Assembly: GCA_003427395.1 (NCBI GenBank)
Contig: BFEA01000695.1
Coordinates: 527,560-553,595, forward strand
Length of the DNA stretch: 26,036 nt
Direction of reading: 5' to 3'
Origin: Chara braunii
Taxonomy: Eukaryota > Streptophyta > Charophyceae > Charales > Characeae
Shown: one piece after another, positions 8,415-18,248 of the stretch
How positions within the stretch are numbered: the stretch's first letter is position 1
Layout of the letters: each line of letters opens with the position of its first letter
The notes under the pieces: generated by a model
Databases searched by the model: none
What the model saw: only the letters and a program-made list of their open reading frames with translations
Told to the model about the DNA's origin: nothing
Made by a program: the position numbers and the translations under genes

Positions 8415-8739
8415 TGCATCTGAATGTTGTTTGATTCACTGGTCAGAAAACCGATTACTACTGAATAACTGCTGACAGAGAATTCCACGTAACACGGATA
8501 GTTGGATACTGAATCGTAGAAGACAGTGATACTAACTGGCTTCTTGACTGTCAGATGCTTGTCTGTTTAGTGAATGCTTAATTGAGTGTTATCCGAGTAC
8601 CATTTGAGTGAGTGTAATTACACTGAGCTACCAAATTGTTGGTCAACGTGGCATAGCGCGATAAGGAAGGCTACAGACTGTTCGCTGAGTGCTTCGTCCT
8701 TGATAAATTGTAATGAGAGTAATTCAAGTATCAGGAAGC

Positions 8740-9072
8740 TTAGGCGAGCTTAGCTCTAGCCTGCTCCACTGTCTCCAGTGTGGAGCTGAGACTGTGTAGT
8801 TTGTCGTTATCCCCATAGAAGTAGACCACATACTCAATGTACACTTCACCTTTCACCGCCTGAACTGCGTACGCACGCTGAACTTTTCTATGTAATTTCA
8901 TGTCTTTGCATGCCTCATCTTCCCATCCCTCGCTCTTACCTCTGTCTAATCTGCTTTTCACCACTAAAATCTCCCTCTCTGTGCAATAGCCCGCCACTTG
9001 CTCACCAGAGCTTAAAAAAAAAGGTAATCGTGTAATAGCCCTACAGTCTTGACTTCTGGCGGTACTTCACGT
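8740..9072 (-). CDS. Hypothetical open frame, no clear start
   Basis: A minus-strand frame is open from about 9072 to TAA 8742-8740, roughly 110 codons. No ATG leads it; a GTG lies at 8997. The predicted sequence is charged and protein-like, with two beta-like stretches (V-Y-I-E-Y-V-V-Y-F-Y-G) followed by a short helix rich in E, A and K. A run of nine T then AAG on the minus strand near 9010 resembles a 3' splice site, so it might be an exon. It may lie within the 3' LTR of element 2, whose end is undefined. I do not recognise it. Confidence 0.25.
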
Positions 9073-12000
9073 GCTCGATCGCAGATCTGTCCTTTTAACC
9101 ACGCAGAGAGCNAACCCCTTTCCCTTTTCTTTTTTTTCCTCTCGTTTCCTCTTTTCACCTTTCTGAACCTTTCTAACTAGACTTCTGGGTGATCAGAAGA
9201 CTATGACTAGTGCCCACTTTTACCTTTGAACAGATCACCGGGCGTCAAGACAGTTAGTAAACATGCTGCATTTGGCTGCGACCACAATATGTGTAGTACC
9301 GGCCCATCGACAAACCACTGCAGTGATTTTCACAGGTCGACTGTTCTTAAGTAGCCCAAGTCCCGGCAGGTTTCCCTCAGAGTGGTGGGCGATATGTACA
9401 AAGACTGAGAATCTTTCCTGAATTTTGATGATAGGTGTTTTGCAGGGTCGCCCACTGATTGATCTTAATACTGATTCAGCAATGATCTGCCCTCTAGGAA
9501 GTCACACAGGGCACACTCCAAGTAGCGAGCACGCACAAACCATGTCGGGCACTGCTCCACCCAGGTTGCTATTTATTCTAGAATGGGAGGGTACCCTTGG
9601 GATTTTACCGGGATTGATATTTTAGGCCCCCTTCACNCATCTCAGTACTGTCCAAGATACTTCGTTTTANAAAGGGAAACACACCAATCAGTCACGCTGG
9701 CCACCCTTACCTCAAACGGTATGATTCAATCTGCACTCTTCACGCCTTTTCAGAGCTCATCACCAATCATACTTTTTAAAAGTTTGGAGCACTTAACTCA
9801 TTAGGTTGACTTGCAGGGCAACTCTATTCTNTGCGCNATGGGTCTCAGGCATTCNCAAGAGCGTGAGGGCTTTCGTGATTTAATCGTTACATCATTGCTT
9901 GTGAGGCAAACCCCGTGTTTTCACACGAAAACATGGCCCNGGGAGCATGGTCCCAACCGACATTTATAATAGCACAAACTGCTCACACAGAGAAAACTGT
10001 GCCCCGTTCACTCCTCAGCACATGTTCTCCTCCTACCTATAGCATTGGGTCTTGCACGAAATAACCCTTGTTGATGCAAAGCCCCAGCCGTACGTTCCCA
10101 GCCCTTGTTGATGCAAAGCCCCAGCCGTACGAAATTACTCCCCCCTTGTCCGTTAATCATACGGATCAGGGACGTGTATTAATAGTTATTCACTCACAAA
10201 GACAATATCTCCCTTCAGTCACCATCAAGTAGAAATTTTGCAAGAAGATAGGAAATTCGTCCCAACATTAGTTTCTTTTTCCCCATTTATCGAATAAGGC
10301 GCCAACACAAGTAGACATTAATCCATAGAACCCATAGCAACCCCAAACCGAATCTCTGATACCAGGCTTACGTCCTCCTAAGGGACGATCGAATAGTTCT
10401 AATTACACCAGAACTACTTTCGTCAACGCTTCCCACTCGTGAGAGATGCGTAGTCATCATCTGGGNTTTTAATCTCGGCCATTTCCGGGCNTAGACCCGC
10501 TCACCCTCTCGGATGTGAGAGTCTAAGCAGGAAAATGNAAGCAGNGGGAATAGAGAAAGAAACACAGTTTTTAAAGTGGAATGACTTTGATTTCTANAGN
10601 GACANTNATTATTAATCCCTACGCTTGTCCGTCGATCATTGNTCGAGAAAAATGATAATCCTTACTTCGAAACTTCCCTCTTAACTCATGACTCAACGAG
10701 CAGCTACCGCACACAAGAACGAGCAGCATGACTCGTTAAACCACACGACAAATGTAACGACTCTGATTAAACAATCTTAAAGATTACTTAGCTTCGTTCC
10801 TACTCAACCCCGTAAACTCCCCCCAGCTATACTCGGCTTTCAAAACTAATACCCACCTTAACTCATCACAAGGATGGCATTCGTGTTACCAGACCAAGAA
10901 GAGGGTGAAGTTGCTATCGCACACTAGCGGCAGGGACGTCAATAGTCTCTCAAAGATCATTCTTCGCGGCTGGCAGGTGCTGATCGAAATCAAGATGCAG
11001 CTAGCTCCACTCCTCTTTCTTCTGCGCGTTGTCCACCACAGAGCTAGTCTTTTCACCAGTACAGATGCATAGAAACATTCTCCGACAAGGATTGAGCCGA
11101 TATACGCATACTTGGGGAAGCGTAAGAAAACTAACGGCGCCTCTCATGCCTGACCACATTGATCTACATGCTCTCTAACGGTGGACCATGTTCGTTCACA
11201 CACCCACTTCTCATGCGTCAGCGCTGCTCTTACTTTTCTCCTACGTCTTTCTCATCTTCTACCGAAAACCAACCTTGTCATATCACCATTTAACATTACC
11301 TACCACCCAAAATANCTCAGACTAAGTCCCTCCTACCTCCCACAAGACTCCTCTGCACTCAAATCCCGCAGAGTCTCTTGCCGCACATTCACTCTTTCAA
11401 GAAAGGCGTATACGTGGCGAAAAACTCGCACAAACCTGGTAACCGCTGCAGTCGTGATGATAAGAGGGAGGAGGTCAACTTCGCGTCATGTCGCTGCTGC
11501 AGTACAACTCTCGTTCTCCTGTGTCGCAACTAGCTCTTGTTAGCTTGCCATAGTCAACCTCATTGCTTCGTGAAAAGACATGCTCTCAGGTCATACGTGA
11601 TAGTCCACACGCCTCTCAGGAAGAAGAGGGTTTCGCCCCTTTCACTCCAAGAAAACAATGGTGACGTCAACTTGGGGTAAACTACTAATACTATTGCCTG
11701 CAATGGAACTGACTCGGCTTTCACCAATTACACACCGGCCAACTGGCGACTGCAGTCACACACACACAAGCAAATAACGGCAGCTCTGTATCCACGACGG
11801 TGGAGATGTCATGTTTGTCACACAACAAGCTGATCTCATGGCGACCTTCTATTACCTCACAACCAAAATCCTCTCTCTTGATGACTACTACCTATGCCAT
11901 TCCTGGCAGGACCTCTCTCTCTTTTGCCCTTTCCGTCACTACAGTAGGAACAGGGCGTCGTGTGAGCATACGCACGACGATTGACGTCAGCTCCCCCCCC

Positions 12001-12284
12001 CCTGTTCAGCGACCTTGTTGCGTGTGTCTCTCGTGCAACTGCGTAACCGCCCAGTAGCTCACTCCCCGTTTCTCCGAACGGCACGTGTTGACCTCTGGAC
12101 GCTGCTCTCTCACACGCGTCCTTTCCCCCTGTTCTGTCTTCCTCCCGTCCCGCGGCCCCTCGGCGTCAGTTGTCGAGAGTTGGCCTCGGGTCCCTCTTCC
12201 ACCGGCTTCATCGCTCGGTGGTGCCTCTGGATCTCGCCTGGCCTATTCCAGTATCTGAGTCCGTTTCCCGGTCTCCAACTTCGC
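9073..12284. other. Non-coding stretch with ambiguous bases
   Basis: No ORF here has a recognisable domain or a convincing start, and single Ns recur between 9112 and 10622 and at 11314. Visible items are a pyrimidine-rich tract (9115-9145), a 30-bp direct duplication (10065-10094 and 10102-10131), a run of 12 C near 11991-12002 and moderate pyrimidine bias. It lies between pol and the left LTR of element 2 and may be its 3' untranslated region or contain unrecognised insertions. Confidence 0.5.
10065..10131. repeat. 30-bp direct duplication
   Basis: 10065-10094 and 10102-10131 are identical, separated by 7 bases. Confidence 0.9.
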
Positions 12285-12632
12285 TCATTCACTTTCCCCA
12301 CCTGAGTCCCTATCCACGTGGGCGTGTTCCAGGTTCGCTGTGTCCATTGAGGTCTCGGTCTCATGATACGAGACCGTTACCTGCAGCCTTGTAGTCACCC
12401 CGTCCCTCCTGCAACGCCTCTCCACACGGTCCTTTGCCTCCGTGATCGCGTCCTGTAGTTTTTCATCAGTCCGCATCTCTACCTCTTTTGCCCCTTCCAC
12501 GTTAATCTTCATCCTTACTTCATCACCCCCATCGTAGTTCAACATGACTGTGATCCAGGGCCCTTCCCCAGACATGGGCTTCCAGCGGGCCTGGCGATAC
12601 CAGTACCCAGGCCTATAGCCATGCAGCGCCAT
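12285..12632 (-). CDS. Hypothetical small protein with upstream TATA box
   Basis: ATG at 12632 opens about 115 codons to the stop at 12285-12287. A TATAAAAC lies 123 bases upstream on the same strand. The product starts with an aromatic-rich stretch (Y-R-P-G-Y-W-Y), followed by a strand-like I-T-V-M-L-N-Y, a second strand-like segment, an acidic/basic helix (E-K-L-Q-D-A-I-T-E-A-K) and a third strand (R-L-Q-V-T-V-S-Y), then a hydrophilic tail. That alternation suggests a small alpha/beta fold, but I recognise no family. Another minus frame (12364-12110), arginine- and glycine-rich, overlaps its end and could be a continuation after a frameshift. It lies in the unexplained 3' region of element 2. 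Confidence 0.35.
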   Translation of the reverse strand: MALHGYRPGYWYRQARWKPMSGEGPWITVMLNYDGGDEVRMKINVEGAKEVEMRTDEKLQDAITEAKDRVERRCRRDGVTTRLQVTVSYHETETSMDTANLEHAHVDRDSGGESE

Positions 12633-12754
12633 AGCCACTCTTTCTCAATAGTCGGCGCCAATGCTCAGTCCGCACTATCCCTGCTCACAGCACTTAGCCA
12701 GGCTGAGTCCTTGGTGCCAGGAATCAAGGCTTTAGCGCAATAGGGACAGCCTCC

Positions 12755-12762
12755 GTTTTATA
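12755..12762 (-). promoter_or_regulatory. TATA box candidate
   Basis: Minus-strand TATAAAAC in a GC-rich setting, 123 bases upstream of ATG 12632. Position and sequence fit an RNA polymerase II core promoter; no other element was identified. Confidence 0.45.
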
Positions 12763-13330
12763 GAGCTACAGGCGAGTGCGACCCCGGTGTGCTCTAAATG
12801 AAAAGCTTCGAGACTCAACAAAAATTTGAAAGTAAACAAAATAATTTTAAAACTGTTATTTTACATGAAAGAAAACCAAAGGAAAGGAAAGAAAAGAAAA
12901 GAACTTAGGGCCGCGATATCCACAGGCCTTCTGCTATTGGTCCCTGTCGCTTCGTCTCACTTAAAAGTGACTGCTATTCTGAGGTGATGGTCCCATAACG
13001 GGATACCATCGATCACATTCCCCTTTTTAAAATACAATTGCGGCCTATCCCCGTTGGGTACCCGTGTTCGATGGCAAGGAGGGGGCTTATGACCCTTCTT
13101 CGGGGGTGATAGGCTCCCTACCAATGCGGCCGCGGGTCGCCCTTCTTTTGGGGTCCCGCCGCGCAGCGCCCGATCAGGCAGGCTTAGCACAAACAAATTT
13201 ACGAGGGGTCAGGCCAGCCTAGATCGTCAGGCTGTCTTCATAACTCATAAGAACGAACCGTCGACCTCTCCCTACGACGTGACAGAACCCAAAAGGGGAA
13301 AAGCCGCGCCCGAAAATCGACAAGTTTATA

Positions 13331-13350
13331 GTAATAATAATAATAATAAT
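13331..13350. repeat. AAT trinucleotide repeat
   Basis: Plus-strand run of TAA/AAT units. A second run with similar flanks lies at 13585-13604, suggesting a shared origin of the two segments. Confidence 0.9.
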
Positions 13351-13584
13351 TGCAGAAAGAAAAGGAAAACCCTTCTTCAGACCCCACTGTATCTACCCCC
13401 CAATACAGTTGTTGGGGGTCTCACCGCGCGGAGCTTAGACGTGCAGACCCAGTACTGTGATACACAAAGGGTTGGGCCTGCCTAGGCCGCACTACCACCG
13501 CCCGAACTCAGAATTTGAGTCGTTGGCCTTCCCGCGAAATGACAGGCCAACAGGCGAAAAGTGAAACAGAAAAATTAAGTAACG

Positions 13585-13604
13585 ATAATAATAATAATAA
13601 TAAT
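13585..13604. repeat. AAT trinucleotide repeat, second copy
   Basis: Seven ATA/AAT-type units followed by AGCAGCAAAATCAGAAA, comparable to TGCAGAAAGAAAAGG after the first copy. Confidence 0.9.
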
Positions 13605-13860
13605 AGCAGCAAAATCAGAAAAAGGTAAGGAAAATTGTAACATCACAGTGGTTGGAAGCCACTGGGTTTTTCCCCGAACCAGAAGCGAGTTCAAATTCGG
13701 CATTTTATTTCTTTTTTTTTCTCTCTTTCTTGACAATGACTTCTGCTCTGTGCACCTAACTCATAACTCGGTTAGAAGGAACTCGGCGCGTAGTAGAAAA
13801 GGCCGCGCCGGTCTTTTCACCTCTGCGTCCCAGAGCGAACCCGGCGGCTACCACGGGCAC

Positions 13861-13900
13861 AGGCCTGTTGTGCTCTGCTGTACAGTAGAGCACAGAGCCT
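13861..13900. repeat. Near-perfect palindrome
   Basis: 13869-13894 is a 26-bp palindrome with one mismatched pair and no loop; AGGC at 13861 and GCCT at 13897 add an outer arm. Confidence 0.85.
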
Positions 13901-13996
13901 GCATGGACCAATGGAAAGCCCTGCGGCGCACCTTTTTGCTGAGGCAGGCACCAAACAGAACCGGTCCACACTGTGGTACAACCCAGGTACCAAATG

Positions 13997-14187
13997 TCAT
14001 AGCGTTTCGGGGGTAGCTTCAGATCGCAGTACTAAAGCTAAGAGTGGTACCAAGTAGGAACTTGGTACACGGAGGAGGGCCGGGACACCACNTCATAGCG
14101 TTTCGGGGGTAGCTTCAGATCGCAGTACTAAAGCTAAGAGTGGTACCAAGTAGGAACTTGGTACACGGAGGAGGGCCGGGACACCAC
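13997..14187. repeat. 95-bp direct duplication joined by a single N
   Basis: 13997-14091 and 14093-14187 read as the same 95 bases, with the N at 14092 exactly between them. Each copy contains a hairpin (GTACCAAGT, AGGA, ACTTGGTAC; first copy 14048-14069). The placement of the N makes an assembly join of overlapping ends likely. Confidence 0.9.
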
Positions 14188-14261
14188 GCCCACCGACATA
14201 ATACCAAACCCCCACCCAGCGTCCCCGCTGGCCCGCTGGGTCGGAACACACGATCAACCAG

Positions 14262-14269
14262 TATAAAAA
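14262..14269 (+). promoter_or_regulatory. TATA box candidate
   Basis: TATAAAAA lies after a GC-rich hairpin region (CCCAGCG paired with CGCTGGG just upstream) and about 240-265 bases before two in-frame ATGs at 14502 and 14526. The layout fits an RNA polymerase II promoter, possibly that of an LTR. Confidence 0.45.
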
Positions 14270-14501
14270 CAGTCTAGACTAGGAGTAGACTCACTCACTC
14301 ATCGTTTTTTGCGGCGACGCTCGCACAATAACTTTGTATTTTTCTGGCTTCCCACACGCCCACTTTACTCGCGCTCTCATCTCGAAGTACACAGCAACCT
14401 TTTCTCGGCCTACACTGCCTCCTACCGCTCTCTTTTGTTGTGCATCAGTCTCGCTCCCGTTTCATCCTACCGCAACATACCTCCCTTTTCTTCTTAGTAA
14501 T

Positions 14502-14702
14502 ATGTCTGTATCTCATTTCAGCACCATGCCTGAAGCACGTCGTGGACAGGGTAGAGGAAGAGGAAGGAGAGGAGGTAAGGCTAGGGAGAAGCCGCCTCCT
14601 CGTGCGTGGCGCGATTATAGTTCTGAAGAGGAGGAGGACGAGCTACGCGGCTATGGTGCTCATCCGCGACCTTACCTTCGCCACTTGCCACCATCGTGGT
14701 AG
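14502..14702 (+). CDS. Hypothetical RG-rich then acidic small protein
   Basis: ATG 14502, or the in-frame ATG 14526 preceded by CACC, opens 66 or 58 codons to TAG 14700-14702. From the second ATG the product starts M-P-E-A-R-R, passes through a G-R-G-R-G-R-R-G-G box, then P-P-P-R-A-W, a serine plus five-acid run (S-S-E-E-E-E-D-E) and a proline/histidine end. RG boxes often bind RNA and open some retrotransposon Gag proteins; this is suggestive only. A TATA box lies about 240 bp upstream and AATAAA at 14883-14888 about 180 bp downstream. A GT near 14698 and a T-run plus CAG near 14747-14752 could be splice sites adding a short second exon. No known family. Confidence 0.4.
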   Translation: MSVSHFSTMPEARRGQGRGRGRRGGKAREKPPPRAWRDYSSEEEEDELRGYGAHPRPYLRHLPPSW

Positions 14703-14882
14703 CTCATGGCCATCTTTTATGTCTTATACAAACATGATTTTTTTTCAGCTCTTTGAGTATGAGCTTGACTCACAAAATTTTCAACTCACAGTCCACTTCA
14801 TAGCGTTCCAGGCCTGAGAGTTTGGCTACCCTAAGGCCGGGGATGCAGGTCCCTTGTGAACCAGGCCGCTTGTCGGCCACCA

Positions 14883-14888
14883 AATAAA
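14883..14888 (+). terminator. Polyadenylation signal candidate
   Basis: AATAAA about 180 bp after the stop of the small RG-rich ORF on the same strand. The hexamer is common by chance in A/T-rich DNA. Confidence 0.35.
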
Positions 14889-15071
14889 TTTAAGAAGGAT
14901 TATGTTTCTTGCTGGCTTTGATCTCTTGTCTTTTTGGGGTCTGTTCTCAGTCTAAACTTCATATCAGAGAAAAGTTACCTCGACTATCATCCTGGCTGAA
15001 AATCGAACACATTGTCAGTCTGATATCAACGCTTGGGACACTTGCTCAGTCTGCCATGCTGGAAATAGGGC

Positions 15072-15252
15072 ATACCGAACCCTCCTTTCTATTCTGGCCT
15101 GAGTGAGGCGTCCTCTCAGCTTCTCAAGCACCTGATGGGGATACCAAACCCTTGTTTTCTTTCTCTGGTCTGAGTGAGGCGTCTCCTTAACTTCTCAGAT
15201 AAAAAGGGAGGGGATACCAAACCCTTTTCATTTTCTCTGGTCAGGGAACTTC
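15072..15252. repeat. Imperfect tandem array, unit about 70 bp
   Basis: Units begin with ATACCRAACCC at 15072, 15141 and 15214, and the first two also share TCTGGYCTGAGTGAGGCGTC; spacing is 69 and 73 bases. The third unit is truncated. Confidence 0.85.
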
Positions 15253-15779
15253 AAATAAGTATTTGTATACCTGCAAAATCAGCAAGTCCCACACAACAAC
15301 CATGCCCCAGCAAGTAGACCCTCTGACAACCAGCAGTCAAACATTAACAAATTAAAATAAAACCCATAAATAAAATAATAAATAACAAATAACAATTAAC
15401 ACATAACAACTCTTCATACCCAGGGTTTATTGATTGTCTTGGTTTCGGCCCACCACTGGTCAGGAATGCCAAACGTCCCGCCAGTCTGACATACCTCATT
15501 CAGCCCGCCTCAGACCAGGACTAGTCAGACCATTTGTCTTGACAGCCCCCTTGACCTGCCTCCAGGTCAGGACCAGCATACCCACTACTCGAGCATGACA
15601 ACCCCTTGGCACTCTCGCCAGGACACCCAGAGCATAGCGGGTCTGGTCACCCTATGACAGTAGACGTCCCATCGGTCAAACTGTCCCAAACCCGGATTTG
15701 ACCACTGCGGTCAGGGACCAGTTCACCTACCAGTTTTTGGCCAAGGGCGCTGGCTGCCCCGCCCAAATTTTTGAACGTG

Positions 15780-16003
15780 GGACCCGGTCTAACCGCTGTT
15801 CCAGGCTCTGGTTAACCTCACTGGATTGCAACCTCTGACTGCGGTAAGGTTCCAGCTGACCCTTGTCAACCTCATAGGCCAGACTCCCGGAGCCTTGGCC
15901 TCAGTCGACTACGGAATTCGACACTCGCGTCGGGGACCTGCTGACCCCACCAGATTGCAACCTACTGTGGTAAGGCTCTGGCTGGCCCCTACAATCAACG
16001 CAT
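15780..16003. repeat. Degenerate direct repeats
   Basis: ATTGCAACCT followed by an ACTG-x-GGTAAGG segment and a GCTGGCCC-like end occurs at about 15825-15861 and 15954-15988, with related pieces on either side. Confidence 0.7.
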
Positions 16004-16108
16004 CCTCATGTTAGAGAAGAAAACCCCAGGCACAGACAATCAGACAAGCATATCATAACCCACAAACAGACTGTTCACACCCCATAACAGAACAAATATT
16101 TCTCAAGA

Positions 16109-16507
16109 GACGTCCCGTCAGTCTCAAGAGGCACTGAACAGCAACATGATAAACAGCATCAATCCCTTACTGGAGACCTCCCTTCAATCTCAAGAAGGAT
16201 GCTTAGTGCTGGCCCCAGAGAGGTCTCTTCCCTCAGCTGGGAATTTCCTTTTCTTTTCCAAAAGACGTCCCGTCAGTCTCAAGGAAGTATTGAAATGCTG
16301 ATCTCAGAGAGGTCCCTTCCCTCATCCGAGCAAAGACAGACCCTTAACCAAAGGCACGAAGTCCCTCTACTGACCACTCTCAGTCAAGTAAAGTTGAACT
16401 TCTTTATGTCTGCCTTCATCTGAATCTCTTGGATGAACATTTTACTCAGAGACACGAAGCTCTTCTGCTGATAACTCTTAGTCAGGCAAAACTGAACTTC
16501 TTCATGC
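16109..16507. repeat. Imperfect tandem/direct repeats
   Basis: GACGTCCCGTCAGTCTCAAG occurs at 16109-16128 and 16264-16283. A different unit starting CACGAAG and ending in TGAACTTCTTYATG occurs at 16355-16412 and 16453-16507. Confidence 0.85.
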
Positions 16508-16928
16508 GCACCACGCTCTTCCCTTTATCTTAAGATAGTACTGATCATATCTTTTGATGTGCCACAACCATGAGCCTCTCAAATCTTTGACACTGTGTCA
16601 ATACGTACAAAACTGATTTTACAGTTATTCCCCACTCTCAGGGACTTGACACTCACGAAGTCATGGAACGACTGTAGCACTGCATCAAAAGACCTGACTT
16701 AGTTGTTTGCTGAAATACTGAATGAAAGGCTGAAACTGAGATGTTGAAACTGAAGACTGGAATTAAATTACCGAAACTGAAATGATGAAACTGAAGTTAT
16801 GAAACTGAAATGTTGAATCCGAAATGCTGAATTGACTATGCATGAAAGATCACAGCCTCTTGAAAATTCAGTCTTGTTGTCTCATTATCTCACTGTACAT
16901 TTTCTCTTAGTTCTATGAAACTGTTCTC

Positions 16929-18248
16929 TTACTTAGATAATTGACCCCTCTTCCCTCTCCTTGAAGTTACTGTAGGAATCAGATCTGGGTCTCTGAATAT
17001 AAACTTACGAAGTCTAGAACTTAATACCATGTCATGGACCCTAGATCCGTTCATTTATGAAATCTCATAAACCTTGCCTTTTGCCTCTCCCGTGATTCTG
17101 TAAGGACCAAGCTATCTAAGCTCCAACCTTTTAGTCCATTGTGTCTCAAGAGAACTAACAAACAGAAGGACAACATCTCCAATCTTCAATTTCTCTTTTC
17201 TTATATACCTTTTCTTGTTCCATCTTTCTTGATCTGATAGCATGTTGGATGTCATCCTTTCTGCAGCATCCATCACTGTCTGATCAACTTCTGATATTTG
17301 CTTCATCCGAATCTGAAAAAGCTCTGAAATAGAATAGTCTCTGCCACTTTCTTGACTTGACCATGTCTTGACAATACTTTCAATTGGCAATGTAGCATAT
17401 CGGCCGTACCACAGAGTAAATGATGCATAGCCAGTACTTTTCTTGACTGTGATGTTGTCAACATATACAGCAGCTCTTAAAACTTTCGGTCAGTTACTGA
17501 GATTTCCCTCACACCACTTGGCCAGTGAATCTTTCAAAGTTTTGTGTCCTCTCTCAACAGGTGCATTCGCTTGAGGATGGTAAGTAGTCACATACCGAAT
17601 TCCAACACCCAATCTGCGTGTGGTTCTTTTGACAATTTCATTTCTGAACTTTGATCCTCTGTCTGAAACAAATTCTCTAATAAAAGGATATCTAAGATAG
17701 ACTTCTTCTATCCAGTCAGTCACTTGTTCGGCTGTCTTCCTTTTCAGAGTTTTTGCCTCAACATACCCAGAGAAATTATCTCTCATGTTTAGTATGTATC
17801 TCATCCCACCCTTGCCTGGAGACATAGTGATGAGATCCAGATGAACTCTACTACCTGACTCTACCAAGATAGTCGGAAATAAATAATCAATCATTCTTGT
17901 GGTAGACCTCTTCTGACATAACACACATGATTAACAGTATTTGAAGATCATGTCTCTCATGCCAGGCCAGAACTAGAGTTTGACAGTTTTGGAATAGGTT
18001 GCCTCAGCAGCCATGTGGCCACCAGCAACCCCTTCATGCAGGGCAGCAATTGTCTCTAACTGCCTCTCTTTACCACAGACCACTCTTAGTGAAGGTAAGC
18101 CTCCCTTACCATCCACAAAGAGATGTCCTCTCTTTAGTCTGAATTTATTCCTTGAATTCTTACAGTAATATTCTTTTAGCTGCTCTTTTTTCATTTTTCT
18201 GTCAATCTCTTGATAATTTTCATCATATTCTTCAAAGAATAAAGACAT
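16929..18248 (-). pseudogene. pol: Integrase (element 2)
   Basis: This is the same frame as gag and RT. Integrase would insert the element's DNA into the genome. It begins with a charged linker, then the zinc-binding domain: A-L-H-E-G-V-A-G-G-H, W-P-G-M, then C-V-L-C-Q-K. The catalytic core follows (about 17900-17550) with the acidic triad in H-L-D-L-I, V-S-D-R-G-S-K-F and P-V-E-R-G-H-K, all present. The carboxy end has K-I-G-D-V-V-L-L and L-G-P-Y-R-I, the GPY/F-type module. Stops break it at 17975-17973, 17940-17938, 17492-17490, 17114-17112 and about 17054, with the last stop at 16931-16929. Most can be explained by one transition from CAA, CAG or TGG. Confidence 0.9.

Larger units (their letters stand above)
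12763..14261. other. Non-coding stretch with short repeats and palindromes
   Basis: No convincing coding region. A minus-strand open frame at 13196-12957 lacks an ATG and a known domain. Two AAT microsatellites, a hairpin near 13385-13430, a palindrome at 13869-13894 and a 95-bp duplication occupy this stretch, which ends in a plus-strand TATA box. Confidence 0.5.
14889..16928. other. Repeat-rich non-coding stretch downstream of pol
   Basis: No coding region is supported. Three separate imperfect tandem-repeat arrays are annotated inside it. From about 16700 to 16830 a low-complexity run of GAAACTGAAATG-like words follows, similar in style to the arrays at 8205-8350. It follows the end of the integrase on the element strand, so it is probably the 3' non-coding part of element 2. 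Confidence 0.55.

Noticed and set aside
8740-12632. Possible relation between the hypothetical frames at 9072-8740 and 12632-12285
   Set aside because: Both have a strand-like aromatic stretch followed by an E/A/K helix, but no aligned run of identities is convincing by eye.
12650-12660. TGGCGCCG on the minus strand as a second primer-binding site
   Set aside because: Only eight bases match the tRNA-Asp type site and no LTR end adjoins it.
12957-13196. 79-codon minus-strand open frame
   Set aside because: It has no ATG (starts from TTG), no recognised motif and no promoter; the ending looks protein-like but is not enough.
16940-16970. Purine-rich minus-strand tract after integrase as the polypurine tract
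   Set aside because: It lies in the still readable carboxy end of pol and is followed by TC rather than a TG LTR start; the LTR end cannot be set without more of the 5' LTR.
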